Source: Prorocentrum cordatum
Lineage: Eukaryota > Sar > Dinophyceae > Prorocentrales > Prorocentraceae
Length of the DNA: 42,073 nucleotides
NCBI GenBank assembly: GCA_963575745.1
Contig: CAUYUJ010008144.1
Span: 1 to 42,073, forward strand
Direction of reading: 5' to 3'
Shown here: in pieces, positions 20,441-32,050 of the stretch
How the letters are laid out: each line of letters starts with the position of its first letter
Numbering within the stretch: the first letter of the stretch is position 1
Program-made: the position numbers and the translations under genes
Notes under the pieces: generated by a model
What the model saw: only the letters and a program-made list of their open reading frames with translations
Told to the model about the DNA's origin: nothing
The model's database searches: none

Positions 20441-20822
20441 TCCAGAACCCGCACTCTCGCCTCACCACGCTCTGCATCCGCGTTGGTCCAGCGTGCGCCC
20501 AGCGCACGAACCCGTGTCAAAGAGTACCTGGGGGGCCGCACGCGCGAGCCGCCACGCGCGCGTGCCAACTCCGTCCAAACCCCTTTGGTACCCCGAAGCG
20601 CTGCTGACTTGAGACGTACAAGGGAGTAGGAATACCACATGTTGTTCAACAGAAGCTTGTCAGGTCTCTTGAATGCCTGCGCGAGCACCTCCTCACCATC
20701 ATTATTTTCAGCGCCGCCGCATAGCGTCATCGAAATCGACAATCACCTCCATTGCCACCACCATCAATCAAGCACTTTCACCACCGACACAAGGACATCA
20801 AACCTTAGACTGGCAAAGGTCT
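20441..20822. other. no gene seen
   Basis: Only short overlapping ORFs are present. The right end (20823-20865) is related to the flank of tandem array 1 and leads into array 2. Confidence 0.4.
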
Positions 20823-22170
20823 CAATCATATGCAGTTGTGGGTGCCGCAGCTAGTATCGTCTTCGGTGAAGCTCCCTATGGGGCCACGAAGCGTGTGTGA
20901 GAGATACGCCGAAATAGCGGTGGCACCGCGTGCGAACCCTGCAACTGGGGCAACTGGGGCCTCTGGTGGAGCTCCCTGTGGGGCCACGAAACGTGTGAGG
21001 GGCGTGCTGGAATGAAATTGGAACCGCATGAGAACCCTGCCCCTGGAGCCATCGGTGGACCTCTCTATGAGGCCTCGAAATGTGTGAGGGAAGCCTTCGG
21101 TGGAGCTCCCTTTGGAGCCGCGAACCGCATGCGATCCCTGCCACTGGGGCCTTCGGTGGACCTCCCTATGGGGCCACGAAGCGTGTGAGGGGTGTGCCGA
21201 AATTGGGGGTGGAACCGCATGCGGACCCTGCCACTGGGGCCTCTGGTGGAGCTCCCCATGAAGCCGCGAAACGTGTGAAGGGTGTGCCACGAATGGGGGT
21301 GGAACCGCATGCGAACCCTGCCACTGGGGCCTTCGGTGGAGCTCCCTTACGTGGCAACGAAACGTGTGAAATGTGTTCCGAAATGGAGGGGGGGTCCGCA
21401 TGCGAGCCTGGAGCTCCCTATGGGGTCACGAAGAAACTCGTGAAGGGTATACCGAAAAGAGGGGTGGAACCGCGTGCGGACCCTGCCACCGGGGCCTTCG
21501 GTGGAGCTCCCTATGGGGCCACGAAGCGTGTGAAAGGTGTGCCGAAATTGGGGGTGGAACCGCATGCGGACCCTGCCACTGGGGCCTCCGGTGGAGCTCC
21601 CCATGAGGCCACGAAACGTGTGAGGGGTGTGCCGAAATTGGGGGTGGAACCGCATGCGAACCCTGCCACTGGGGCCTTCGGTGGAGCTCCCTTTGGGGCC
21701 ACGAAACGTGTGAAAGATGTGCCGAAAGCGGGGGTGGAACCGCACCCGAACACTGCCACTGGGGCCTTAGGTGGAACTCCCTACGGGGCCACGAAACGTA
21801 TGAGGGGTGTGCCGAAAAGAGGGGTGGAACCGCGTGCGGACCCTGTCACTGGGGCCTTCGGTGGAGCTCCCCATGAAGCGGCGAAACGTGTGAAGGGTGT
21901 GTCGCAAATGAGGGTGAAACCGCATGCGAACCCTTCCAGTGGGGCCTTCGCTGGAGCTCCCATTGGGGCCACGAAACGTGAAAAGGGTGTGCCGAAATCG
22001 GGTGTGGAGCCGCACCCGAACCCTGTGGGGCCTTGGGTGGAGCTCCCTATGGGGCCAAGAAGCGTGTGAGGGGCGTGCCGAGTGAGGGGGCAGAACCACA
22101 TGCGAACCCTGCCACTGAGGCCGTCGGTGGAGCTCCGTATGACGCCACGAAACGTGCGAGGGGCGTGCCG
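20823..22170 (+). repeat. tandem array with 90-bp unit (array 2), inverse relative of array 1
   Basis: About 13-14 units are present. The landmark ccacgaa recurs at 21519, 21609, 21699 and 21789 (period 90) with some longer and shorter units. The unit core, ggagctccctatggggccac followed later by ccgcatgcggaccctgccac, is the reverse complement of the array 1 core. The spacer between the two blocks (gtgtgaggggtgtgccgaaa) differs. The leader 20823-20865 (catatgcagttgtgggtgcc) also matches, in reverse, the sequence beyond array 1 at about 8570-8605. The 329-codon ORF across it stays open because the period is divisible by 3, and the reverse strand is open as well. I treat it as repeat, not gene. 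Confidence 0.88.
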
Positions 22171-22189
22171 GAAAGGGAGATAGTCCGCG

Positions 22190-25100
22190 CTTGCGTTGCC
22201 CATAATTCAAAAGGATGGGGAACGCAGGCCCGGACGACTGCCCCAGGGACACATTGCGCGGGAGACGCGTTTTCCCATAATTCGACGTGCGCAGTATTGG
22301 GAACGCAATTTCTGTTGAAACACCGCGCAACATGGGCGGGCTCTCCGTTTCCAATAATTCGAATTTAGAAAAATTTGGGAAGCGCGGTTTCACATACTTC
22401 GAATTCCGTATTATAGGAAACGCAACTTCCCTGAACAAACGCACGCAATGGGCTGGTTTTGCGTTTCCTATGATTCCGACTTATGGGAAACCCAGATTCG
22501 ATGGAAAAAACGCATTCAGTGGGTTGGTTTTGCGTTTCCCATAATTCCGAAATGCGGGGAAACGCAAATTCCCTTGAAACGCCGCACTCAATGAGCTGGC
22601 TTTGCGTTTCCCCACTTCAAAATATGGGAATCCGCGTGTCCCGAAATTCGGAATTCGAGCCATGGGAAACGCAAAGCCGGCACATTGAGTGCGGTTTTCA
22701 ATGGAAATTGCGAATTATGGGGAAACGCGATTCCCGTGCGATGTGTCCTTGGGGCAGTCGCCTGTGTCTGCGTTTCCCATGAATACACGTTATGGGAAGC
22801 GCGAAGCCAGCCCAGTGAGCGCGAGGTGTTAAAGGAAATTGCGTTTCCCACAATTCGGAATCATGGGGAAAGCCAAGCCAGCCCGTTGAGTTCGGGTTTT
22901 CAATGGAAATTCCGTTTGCCATAATTCAGAAATCCAATTATGGGAAACAGCGTTTCCCGAAATTCAGAATTTGATTTACGGAAAACGCAAAGCCAGCCAA
23001 TTGAGTGCGGCTGTTGAAAAGAAGCTGCGTCCCCCGTATTTTGGAAGTATGGGAAACGCAAAGCAAACCCATCGACTGCGGGCTTTCAAACGAAATTGCG
23101 TATCCCAAAATCGAATTCGAATCATGGGAAACCGCGTTACCCGAAACGCACTAGAAAATTCTGACTCTGGGAAACGCAAAGCCAGCTCACTGAATACGAT
23201 TTGTTGTTTTTTAAAATGCTTTTCCCAAAAGTCGGAATGATAGAAAACGCAGAGGCAGCCCATTGAATGCGGTTCGTCAACGGAAAATTGCGTTTCTCAT
23301 AATTCGGAATGCGCATGGTTCTTGCGAAAGAAATTGCGTTTCCCATACATTCGGAATCGGCATATGGGGCTCCGCGCCCCCCCCCCCCCCGAACTCGGAA
23401 TTCAAATTATAGGGAACGCAAAGCCAGCACATTGAGTGTGGTTTGTTAACAGAACATTGCGCTTCCCATAATTCGGAAGTGTGCGAAACGCAAGGCCAGC
23501 CCATTGAATGTGGCATTCCAAAAGAAACTGGGCTCCCGACAATTCCAAATTCGAACGAGCGGAAGCCGCGTTCCCCGAAATTCCAAATTCGAACCGTGGG
23601 AAACGCAAAGCCAGCCCATCGCATGTGGTTTTTGCTTTCACATAGAATTCATAATTCGGAATTATGGGAAAAGCAAAGCCAGCCCATTGACCGCGACTTT
23701 TCAAAAGAATTGTGCCCCCCACAACTCGGAATTATGGGAAACGCATAAAGCAGGCCCGTTGAGCATGGACTTTCGAATAAGAAATTGCGTTTCCCATAAT
23801 TCGGGAATTGGAATTATGGGAAGACGCGTTTCTCGAAATTCGGAACTCTAATTATGGGTAACGCAAAACCGCCCCACTGAGCGAGGTGCTTGCATGGGAA
23901 AATGCGTTTCCCACAATTTGGAACTCTGGGGCAAGCAACGCGGGCCCATTGAATGCGGTTTTTCTCAGAGAAGGCAAATTGCGTTCCCCGCAATTCGGAA
24001 TTCGAATTGCGCGAAAAAGCGCTTCCCGAAATTCGGAAGCCGAATCAGGGGAAACGCAAAGCGAGCCCATTGAGCGTGGTTTTTCAAAAGAAATTGCGCC
24101 TCCCATAATCGGCATTATGGGAAACGCAGAGCCGGCCCATTGAGCGCGGTTGTGCATGGGAAATTGCGTTTCCCACAATGCTGAAGTCGAATTATGGAAA
24201 ACCGCGTTTCCCGAAATTCAAGATTCGAATCATGGGAAACGCAAAGCCAGCCCGCCGAGCGCGGCTTTTCAAAGGAGATTGCGCCCCCATAATGCGCAAT
24301 AGTGGCAAACGCAAAGCCAGCCCAGCGAACGCGGCTGTTCAATAGAAGCTGTGTTCCCTGCAATTGAGAAATATGAGAAACGCAGAAAGCAGGCCCATTG
24401 AGTGCGGATGTCCGAAGGAAATCGCACTTCCCACAACTCGGCATTCGAATTCGCGCTTCCCGAAATTCGGACTTCGAATTATGGAGAACGCTAAGCCAGC
24501 CCATTGAGCGAGGTATTTGCGATGGAAAATGCGTTTCGCACAGTTCGGAAATATGGGATACGCAAAGCCAGCCCATTGAATGCTTGTTTTTTTTTTTTTT
24601 TTTTTTTTTTTTTTCAAAGGGAAATTGCGTTCCCCACCATTCGGAAATCGAATTATGCGACAAGGCGTCTACCGATGTTCAAAATTCGAGTTAGGGGGGG
24701 GCGCGACGCCAGCCCATCGAGCGCGGTTTGTCAATGGAAATCGCGCTTCCCATAATTCGGAAATACGGGACACACAACGCCTGCCCATTGAGCGCGGTCT
24801 TGTTCAGGCAAATTGCGCGCCCCATAATTCGCAATTCGAATTATGGGAAGCAGCGCCCCCCGAAATTCGGAACTCGAAGTATGTGAAACGCAAAACCAAC
24901 GCATCGAGTGCGACTTTTGACAGGAAGCTGCGTTTCCCATATTTCGGAATTATGGGCGACGCCAGCCGGCCCATTGAGTGCGGCTAGTCATTTGAAATTG
25001 CGTGTCTCAGAATTCGCAATTCGAATTATGGGAAGCAGCGCTTCCCGAAATTCGGAAGTCAAGTTAGGGGGGCGCAAAGCTAATCCACCGAAGCTTTTCG

Positions 25101-26091
25101 ACGGAAATTGCGCCCCCCATATCTCGGAACTATGGGAAACGCAACGCCAGCCCATTGAGCGCAGGTTTGTAAACGAAGCAGTGCGCCACATAATCCAGAT
25201 CAGTGGAAACGAAAGCCAGCCCAGCGAGTGCGGTTTTTCAATGAGAGGTGCGCCCCCCCACCATTCGGAATTCGAATGACGGCGGGCCGCGCTTCCCGAT
25301 TTTCGGCGCTCGAAGTGTGGGGGGCGCGAAGCCGGCCCATTGAGCGCGGTTTGTCAAAGGAGATCGCGGTGTTCCCCACACTTCGGAATTGCGGGAAACG
25401 AAGAGCCAGCCCATCGAGCGCGGTCTTTCAAAGGAAATTGCGCCCCCCACAATTCGGAATTTGAATTATGAGACAGCGCTTCCCGACATTCTGAATTCGG
25501 GGCTTGGGAAAAGCAAAGACAGCCCACCGAATGCGGCTTTTCAAGAGAAAGCACGCTTGCTTTCCATTATCCGGAATTTCATGGGAAACGCAAAGCTAAC
25601 CCATGATTGCGGCGTTTCAAAGAAACTTGCGTTTCCCATAATTCTGAAATGTGTGGAACGCAAATCCGGCCCATCGAGCGCAGTTCGTCAAAGGGCGAAT
25701 GCGTTTCCCACAATTCGGAATTCGAAGTATGGGAAGCCGCGCTCCCCGAAGTTCGGAATGCGAACTATGGGGAACGCAAATCCAACCCATTGACTGACGT
25801 CTGCCTTTCCCCAAAATTCGAAATTATGGGAAACGAGAAGCCAACCCATTGAATGCGGTTGTTCAAAAGAGATTGGGTTTCCCAATTCGGAATCCTGGGA
25901 AACGCAACGCCTGCCCATTGGGCGCGGCTTTTATAGGAAGCCGCGTTTCCCGAAATTCAAGATTCGAATTATGGGGGCGCAAGGCCAGCGCATTGTGTGC
26001 TGTTTTTTTCCTATGGGCACTGCCTCCCCCATAACTCGGAATTATGGGCAGCGCAGAGCCTGCCATTTGGGCGCGGCCTGTCAGAGGAAAT
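22190..26091. repeat. array of degenerate hairpin-forming units, left part
   Basis: Dozens of diverged copies are present of a unit with the parts attatgggaaacgcaa, agccagcccattgagcgcgg, a t-rich stretch, and ttgcgtttcccataat. The first and last parts are reverse complements, so each unit can form a stem of about 15-18 bp around a loop of about 35-45 nt. One clear example, about 24115-24180, has a single stem mismatch. Distances between successive agcccattga cores alternate between about 70-78 and 104-118 bp; longer units carry an extra palindromic cggaattcgaattatggg spacer. One unit has a run of about 28 T (24587-24614). ORFs are short and repetitive on both strands. No coding function is assigned. 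Confidence 0.85.
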
Positions 26092-26289
26092 TCTTTACGC
26101 TTCGCGCATCCCCACCAACCCATCTCACAACAGCAACTCTTGCGAAGCATGCCGAGAGTAGTTTTTTGTTTTTTTGTTGTTTCAGGCGTGTGTCCGCTTG
26201 CCCCCGCATATCCCCCCTGTTCCTCCTTCCCCTCGCCTCATTGCACATCCTCCTTGGGGGGGGGGGAGAGGCGGAGGAGCGCCCCTCGT

Positions 26290-26710
26290 GGTTTGAGTCG
26301 TTTGGGGGTTCTCGTCCTGGTGTGAGTCGTTCGGGCCCCTCTTCCTGGTGCGAGTCGTTCGGGCTCTTCGCGGTGCGAGTCGTTCGGGCTCTTCGTCCTG
26401 GCGTGAGTCGTTCGGGCTTCTCGTGGTGTGAGTCGTTCGGGGCCGTCGTCCTGGTGCGAGTCGTTCGGGCCCCTCCTCCTGGTGTGACTCGTTCGGGCTC
26501 CTCGTGGTGTGAGTCGTTCGGGGCCCTCGTCGTGGTGCGAGTTGTTCGGGCTCCTCGTGGTGTGAGTCGTTCGGGCGCCTCGTCCTTGTGTGAGTCGTTC
26601 GGGCCCCTCCTTCTGGTGTGAGTCGTTCGGGCTCTTCGTGGTGTGAGTCGTTCGGGCCCCTCGTCCTGGTGTGAGTCGTTCGGGCTCCTCGTGGCGCGAG
26701 GCGTTCGGGC
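26290..26710. repeat. tandem repeat of 25- and 28-bp units (gtgagtcgttcgggc)
   Basis: About 15 units begin gagtcgttcggg, with alternating lengths of 25 and 28 bp. The 3-bp steps keep frames open on both strands. The resulting minus-strand ORF (26081-27190, 369 codons) is made of PNDSHQDEGPERLTP-like repeats and is not called a gene. Confidence 0.88.
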
Positions 26711-26729
26711 ACCTCGTCCCCTTTTGGGG

Positions 26730-27040
26730 CGTCTTGGGGGCCTCTTGGCGGCCCCGGGGGCTTCTAGGAGCTTCTTGGGTGCCCTGGGGGGGCCTCTTCG
26801 GGCCTCTCGGGAGCCTCTTGGAGGCCGTTTGGGGCGTCTCGGGTGCCTCTTGGCGGCCCCGGGGGCTTCCAGGAGCGTCGTGGGTGCCTCGGGGGAGCCT
26901 CTTGGGGCCTCTTGGGGGCCTCTGGGGGGCATCTTGGGGGCCTCTTGGAGGCCTCTTGGGGGCTTCCTGGGGGCCTCTTGGGGCCATCTTGGGGCCTCTT
27001 GGTGTCTCCTGGGCGCTTCTTGGGGCCATCTTGGAGGGAA
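26730..27040. repeat. degenerate cctcttgggggcc repeat
   Basis: Many copies of a short cctcttggggg(c) motif are spaced about 15-30 bp apart. They give Pro/Arg-rich translations on the minus strand and Gly/Ala/Ser/Trp-rich ones on the plus strand. Confidence 0.8.
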
Positions 27041-27042
27041 TC

Positions 27043-27228
27043 GATCAAAGAAGAGGGGGGCTTTAATGAGCGCTGCCCCCTCATATGGGCAAAATGAAGA
27101 CACAACCCTCGTAAAATCAATGATGTTGCCTTGGAAGAAGAGGGGGGCTTTAAGGGGCGCTGCCCCCTCAGAAGGGCAACATGGGGCCAAAACCGTAGTA
27201 AAATCAATGATTTTGGCTTCAAAGAAGA
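27043..27228. repeat. two direct copies of a roughly 92-bp unit
   Basis: Each copy has aagaggggggctttaa, then gcgctgccccctca, then gtaaaatcaatgat. The ggggggc and gccccc parts can pair as a short hairpin. The copies start at about 27048 and 27139. Confidence 0.75.
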
Positions 27229-27242
27229 GGTTTTTTTTGTTG

Positions 27243-27635
<393 letters not shown>

Positions 27636-27883
27636 CTCTCTCTTCTTTTTTTCTTCCTCTCCCCTGCCCCCCCCCCCTCCGTCGGGGCCAGAATCCTCGT
27701 GAGGGGTGTCGTTTCTTAGCCCTCCCAGGAGTGGAAAATGACCCCCCTGACGACCCGCGGAGGGACCTCTCCAGGCCCAGGGGGAGGGGGTAGGGGGAGG
27801 GGTAAACCCCTCCCCGAAGGGGATGAAAGGGGGTTGAGAACAGAGCGGGCTCTCTAAACCACTCACGCCCAAAGGGCTGGTGG
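27636..27883. other. short spacer, no gene
   Basis: A C-rich and then G-rich mixed sequence contains a palindrome-like gaggggtaaacccctcc near 27799. No ORF of note is present. Confidence 0.4.
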
Positions 27884-28945
27884 GATTGCGTCTCTCATGA
27901 GTTGGAATGCGAATGGGGAAACCGCCGAGACAACCCATTGAGCGGTCTGTCAGAGTCAATTGCGTTTCCAGAATTCGGAAATGTGGGAAGAAGCGCAACA
28001 ATCACAATTCCAAAATCGATGCATGGAAAACAGCGCTCCTTGGAATTCAGATTTCGAATTATGGGAAACGGGAAGCCAGCCGATTGAATGCGGCTGTTCA
28101 AAGCAATGTGCGTTTCCCATTATTCGGAATTGTGGGAAACGCAGCGCCTGCGAATTGAATGCTGTTTTTCGTTCGCAGAGAATTGCGCCCCGCTTGATTC
28201 GGAATGTGAATGATGGGAAACCGCGTTTCCCGGGATTCAGCATTCAAATTATGGGGGACGCAACGCCTGTTCATCGAAGGCTGCTTGCCAAAGGAAATTG
28301 CGCGCCCCTGAATTGGGGGCCTGTGGAGCGCAAAGCCAGCCCATTGAGCGCAGCGTTTCCAAGGGGGTTGCGTTCCCCGCACTTCGGAATTATGGGAAAC
28401 GCAAAGCTAGCCCGTTGAGCGCGGCTCTGTCATGGGAAATTGCCCCCGCAACGCGGAATTTGAATTATGGAAAACTTTGCTTTCCGAAATTAAGAATGCG
28501 AGCTCTGGGAAACGCAAAGACAGCCCGTTGAGCGCGGCAGTCGGAAGGAAACTGCGTTTCCCAGAATTCGGAAGTACGGGGGGCGCAGAGCCAGCCTACT
28601 GACTGCGGGCTTTCAAAGACAGCCAGCCCATTGAGCTCGGCGTTTCGAAGGAACGCGCGCCCCCCATAATTCGGAATTCGAATCGCGAGAAGCCGCGCTC
28701 CCCGGATGTCTGACACCGAAGTATGGGAAACGCAGAGCCAGCCCATGGAGCTGTTTTTCATGTTTTTCAATGGGCGTTGTCTGTCACAGAAGTCTGACTT
28801 TTGGAAAGCGCAGAGCCAGCCCATCGAGCGCGGTGTTTCACGTGGAAATGCGCCCCCGCTATTCGGAATATTTGGAAACGCAAAACCAGCCCACTGAGCG
28901 CAGTTTTGCCAAAGAAAGGGCGTCTCTCATAATTCAGAATTGTTG
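27884..28945. repeat. array of degenerate hairpin-forming units, right part
   Basis: The unit is the same as at 22190-26091 (tatgggaaacgcaaagccag, ccattgagcgcgg, ttgcgtttcccataattcgg). About 10-11 more copies are present. The array ends at cataattcagaattgttgct just before the CT microsatellite. Confidence 0.85.
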
Positions 28946-28947
28946 CT

Positions 28948-29325
<378 letters not shown>

Positions 29326-29482
29326 GTCTCGGTCTCGAGAGTGCCCTGCACTCAGACCGCAGCCGCGACGCGAAGCGCCCCGCCTCGGAGCCAGTCTCCC
29401 AGGCCTCGCGAGACCGGAGGGGTCCCAGCAGGACCCTACTGATTCGCGTCACCTCTTCCCTCCCACCAGAGCGCCCGCCGCA
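29326..29482 (+). other. 5' leader of LINE-like element
   Basis: This is 157 bp of non-repetitive GC-rich sequence between the CT tract and the first ATG. No promoter motif was recognised. The start context (gcaATGG, G at -3 and +4) is favourable. Confidence 0.45.
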
Positions 29483-32050
29483 ATGGCCCCCGCCAAGCCG
29501 GAGCGCCGTCGCTCTTCCAAGCAGCCGCCGAGCTCACGCCCTGCAGCTGAAGGATCCCTCCTCCAACGCAAACAGGACTGCATTGCAGCCTTCAAGCAAG
29601 CGGGGTCAGACCGCCCCACAGCCGCATACAACGGGCTCGCCGAGCTGAACGCGGACGAGCTGCAGGCCACGTACGACATGCACAAGACCAACACCAAGAA
29701 GCTCGGCAGTGCCTTGATTCGCATGTGTGCCGCCAACCAGATCAGCTACACGCTGGATCACCACCAGCGCAGCAAGCCTAAGCGCAATGGTGGTGACACA
29801 TCCTATCCACCAGCTGCGTCCGCACGTCTTCAGGCTGCGGACGCCAAATTTATTGCCTTGGACCCGGCCTTCTGGAAGGTCCCAGTCCTGGCCGAACCCA
29901 CATCACTCGACGACGGCAAGACGTACAAGCCCAGCATCAGCCTCCACGACTACGAGAGTGGCGAGCGGCTGCTGCAGCACCATCTCGAGCAGGGTAAGCG
30001 TACCACGGGTCAGCTCGCGATCGCTGTCATGGGCCCAAAAAACGACAACTACGTCGGCACCGAGCTCGCCGTCCCCGTGCTGAAGCGCCACCCCAAGGCG
30101 CCCAATGTGGTTCACACGCACGTCCCCGTGACCGTGTACCAGCTGGGCACCAAGGAAGTCGCCTGCACGGAAAAAGTAGCCGTCGCCACCATTGATCCTG
30201 CCGACCACGTATGCTGGATTCGGGTGACCATACATGAAACCGAAGCCATCGCCGCAGTCCCCTCCATGCATCAGGCCTTCGAGGATCAGTTTTCGGGAGG
30301 CGCCCCCGTGAACGGTGGTCCACGCGCCAAGGGTCCTTTCCGAGGGGATTCCGCTCCACAGGACAAGGCGCGCCAAAACCAAAAGCACAGGGAGTCTAAG
30401 AAAGACGCTCGCCGCCAGGAGCTCGACAGTCAGCTGCAGGACACCTTCAAGGCCCTTTTCCACGGCAACTTTAAAGCCGTCACTATCCTCGAACCCTGCA
30501 AAAGTCTAGGCAGGTACGGATCTGGCGTCGGAAAAAGGTCCCTGGCTGCCACTTTCGGCGTCAGTCTTCAAGCAGTTGACAAGGTCTTGGCGGGTTCGGG
30601 GCAACTCGGCGCCACCTACGACCTCAGCAACGTAGGTGCGGACAAGCCCACGGCAGACAAGTACCAGACCGTGTGGTTCCCCGAGGACCAGCCCATCACG
30701 ATGGCAGAGGCGTTCCAGAAGTCGGTGGACTTCAAAGCCCTAGGAGTCGTCAGGCACGGCAAGTCAGGCTTATTGGGGATCCGTGTTGCACGTGGGTCAG
30801 ACGCCGCCAAGGCCGCTGCCGTCAGCATCCGTGGCTGCGAAGCCACTCTCGCCAAGACGCGATACCGCATCACGGGCATTGCGGCACGCCATGCCACGCT
30901 GACTCAGCTTGCCAAGACTCTCACGGGCCCGTCCGTCAAATGGGACTGTGAGGTCTACCACACCGCCTGGGACCCAGCCACTTCGGCGCAGTTTGCCTTA
31001 GTGCGCGCTCATCGTCCCCCACCCACATATACGGTACAGGTCGCAGGGTGCCCCATCCCGTGGAGCATCACCGAGGCCCCGTTGGCTGAGGTCGTGCCGA
31101 AGAGGGACAACGTTACCATTGTCACCCCTACCACTATCACAGAGCCTGTGACGCCGCCCGCCCGTGGTGGCGGCTTCAGCCCCGCCACGGGCACACTCCT
31201 AACCAAAGCGGCCCAAAGCCCTTACCTCCACGACCTCATGACTGCCACGCCCAAAGGCAAGGGCGTCGCACCGCTCCCGATCCCCAAGGAGGAGCCTCTA
31301 GCCAAGCGCCACCGATCCTCCAGCGGGAAACGCGACGCCACGCCGCACGCAAGATCACACGGCGCTCCAGGCCGCAGCTCCTCTGCACCCCCGCACGGCA
31401 CGGATGGAGCTGCCGAGCAGACGGCCGTCCAAGGACCAGGTGGGGACGGGCATGACCCGCAACCTGGCACGGGGGCGGCCGAAGGTGGGGGCCACACGGA
31501 AGGGCACGCTGACGCAGCCGCTGAGGTACCAGGCGACGTCGAGATCCTCTCATCAGAGGATGAATTCAGCGTGGCATCGCGCGAACCGAACACCCTCGGC
31601 GAACGCTTCGCTACGGCCCCTAAACTGTCAGATGCCGCTACGACCCGCATCCAACACATGGAACAACAGCACGAGCTGCTTGCCAACACGGTGGACAACA
31701 TGCAGGTCCAGCTTGCGGGCGTTCTCTCATCCCAGGCCACACTCACGGAGCACGTTACAGGCTTGGAACGAGGGCTTGCCACCGTCGTCACTCAGCAACA
31801 GACGGCAACTACCGAAGCTGCTGCACTGCGCGGCGACATCCAGGCCCTCCTCGGGCACCTCACGGGGGGTACCATCCACCTGCCCCAGGTGGCCACCCTC
31901 GATACCAAAAAGGAGGAAGCTGCACCAGTTGCCGACCCCGTGGCTGTCTGCGGGTGGATCGACCAGCCAGGCCAGGTCACCCCAGGGACGGGGCCCCCAG
32001 GGGCTGACAAAGGCAAAGACAAAGGGCGGGCCACACAGGAACCCTATTGA
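29483..32050 (+). CDS. ORF1-type RNA-binding protein of LINE-like element
   Basis: This is an 855-residue frame from an ATG in good context. Residues 1-30 are basic and Ser/Pro-rich. Residues 30-280 are of globular composition. At about 400-540 there is a segment of the kind seen in retroelement ORF1 proteins (SVDFKALGVVRHGKSGLLGI then RVARG), perhaps an RRM-like RNA-binding fold. Residues 545-690 are Pro/Gly-rich and include GGGFSPATG. At about 720-795 a heptad-rich coiled coil (MEQQHELLANTVDNMQ...) could support multimerisation. No CCHC knuckle is seen. The stop is a single TGA (32048-32050), after which the same frame stays open into the next ORF. The role as the nucleic-acid-binding partner of the RT is inferred from position and the coiled coil. 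Confidence 0.6.
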   Translation: MAPAKPERRRSSKQPPSSRPAAEGSLLQRKQDCIAAFKQAGSDRPTAAYNGLAELNADELQATYDMHKTNTKKLGSALIRMCAANQISYTLDHHQRSKPKRNGGDTSYPPAASARLQAADAKFIALDPAFWKVPVLAEPTSLDDGKTYKPSISLHDYESGERLLQHHLEQGKRTTGQLAIAVMGPKNDNYVGTELAVPVLKRHPKAPNVVHTHVPVTVYQLGTKEVACTEKVAVATIDPADHVCWIRVTIHETEAIAAVPSMHQAFEDQFSGGAPVNGGPRAKGPFRGDSAPQDKARQNQKHRESKKDARRQELDSQLQDTFKALFHGNFKAVTILEPCKSLGRYGSGVGKRSLAATFGVSLQAVDKVLAGSGQLGATYDLSNVGADKPTADKYQTVWFPEDQPITMAEAFQKSVDFKALGVVRHGKSGLLGIRVARGSDAAKAAAVSIRGCEATLAKTRYRITGIAARHATLTQLAKTLTGPSVKWDCEVYHTAWDPATSAQFALVRAHRPPPTYTVQVAGCPIPWSITEAPLAEVVPKRDNVTIVTPTTITEPVTPPARGGGFSPATGTLLTKAAQSPYLHDLMTATPKGKGVAPLPIPKEEPLAKRHRSSSGKRDATPHARSHGAPGRSSSAPPHGTDGAAEQTAVQGPGGDGHDPQPGTGAAEGGGHTEGHADAAAEVPGDVEILSSEDEFSVASREPNTLGERFATAPKLSDAATTRIQHMEQQHELLANTVDNMQVQLAGVLSSQATLTEHVTGLERGLATVVTQQQTATTEAAALRGDIQALLGHLTGGTIHLPQVATLDTKKEEAAPVADPVAVCGWIDQPGQVTPGTGPPGADKGKDKGRATQEPY

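Noticed and set aside
21080-22069. 329-codon ORF in the 90-bp array
   Set aside because: The period is a multiple of 3, and the opposite strand is open too. The peptide follows repeat decay rather than codon constraint.
26081-27190. 369-codon minus-strand Pro/Arg-rich repeat protein
   Set aside because: It is a translation of 25/28-bp and cctcttggggg tandem repeats, with other frames equally open and no non-repetitive domain.
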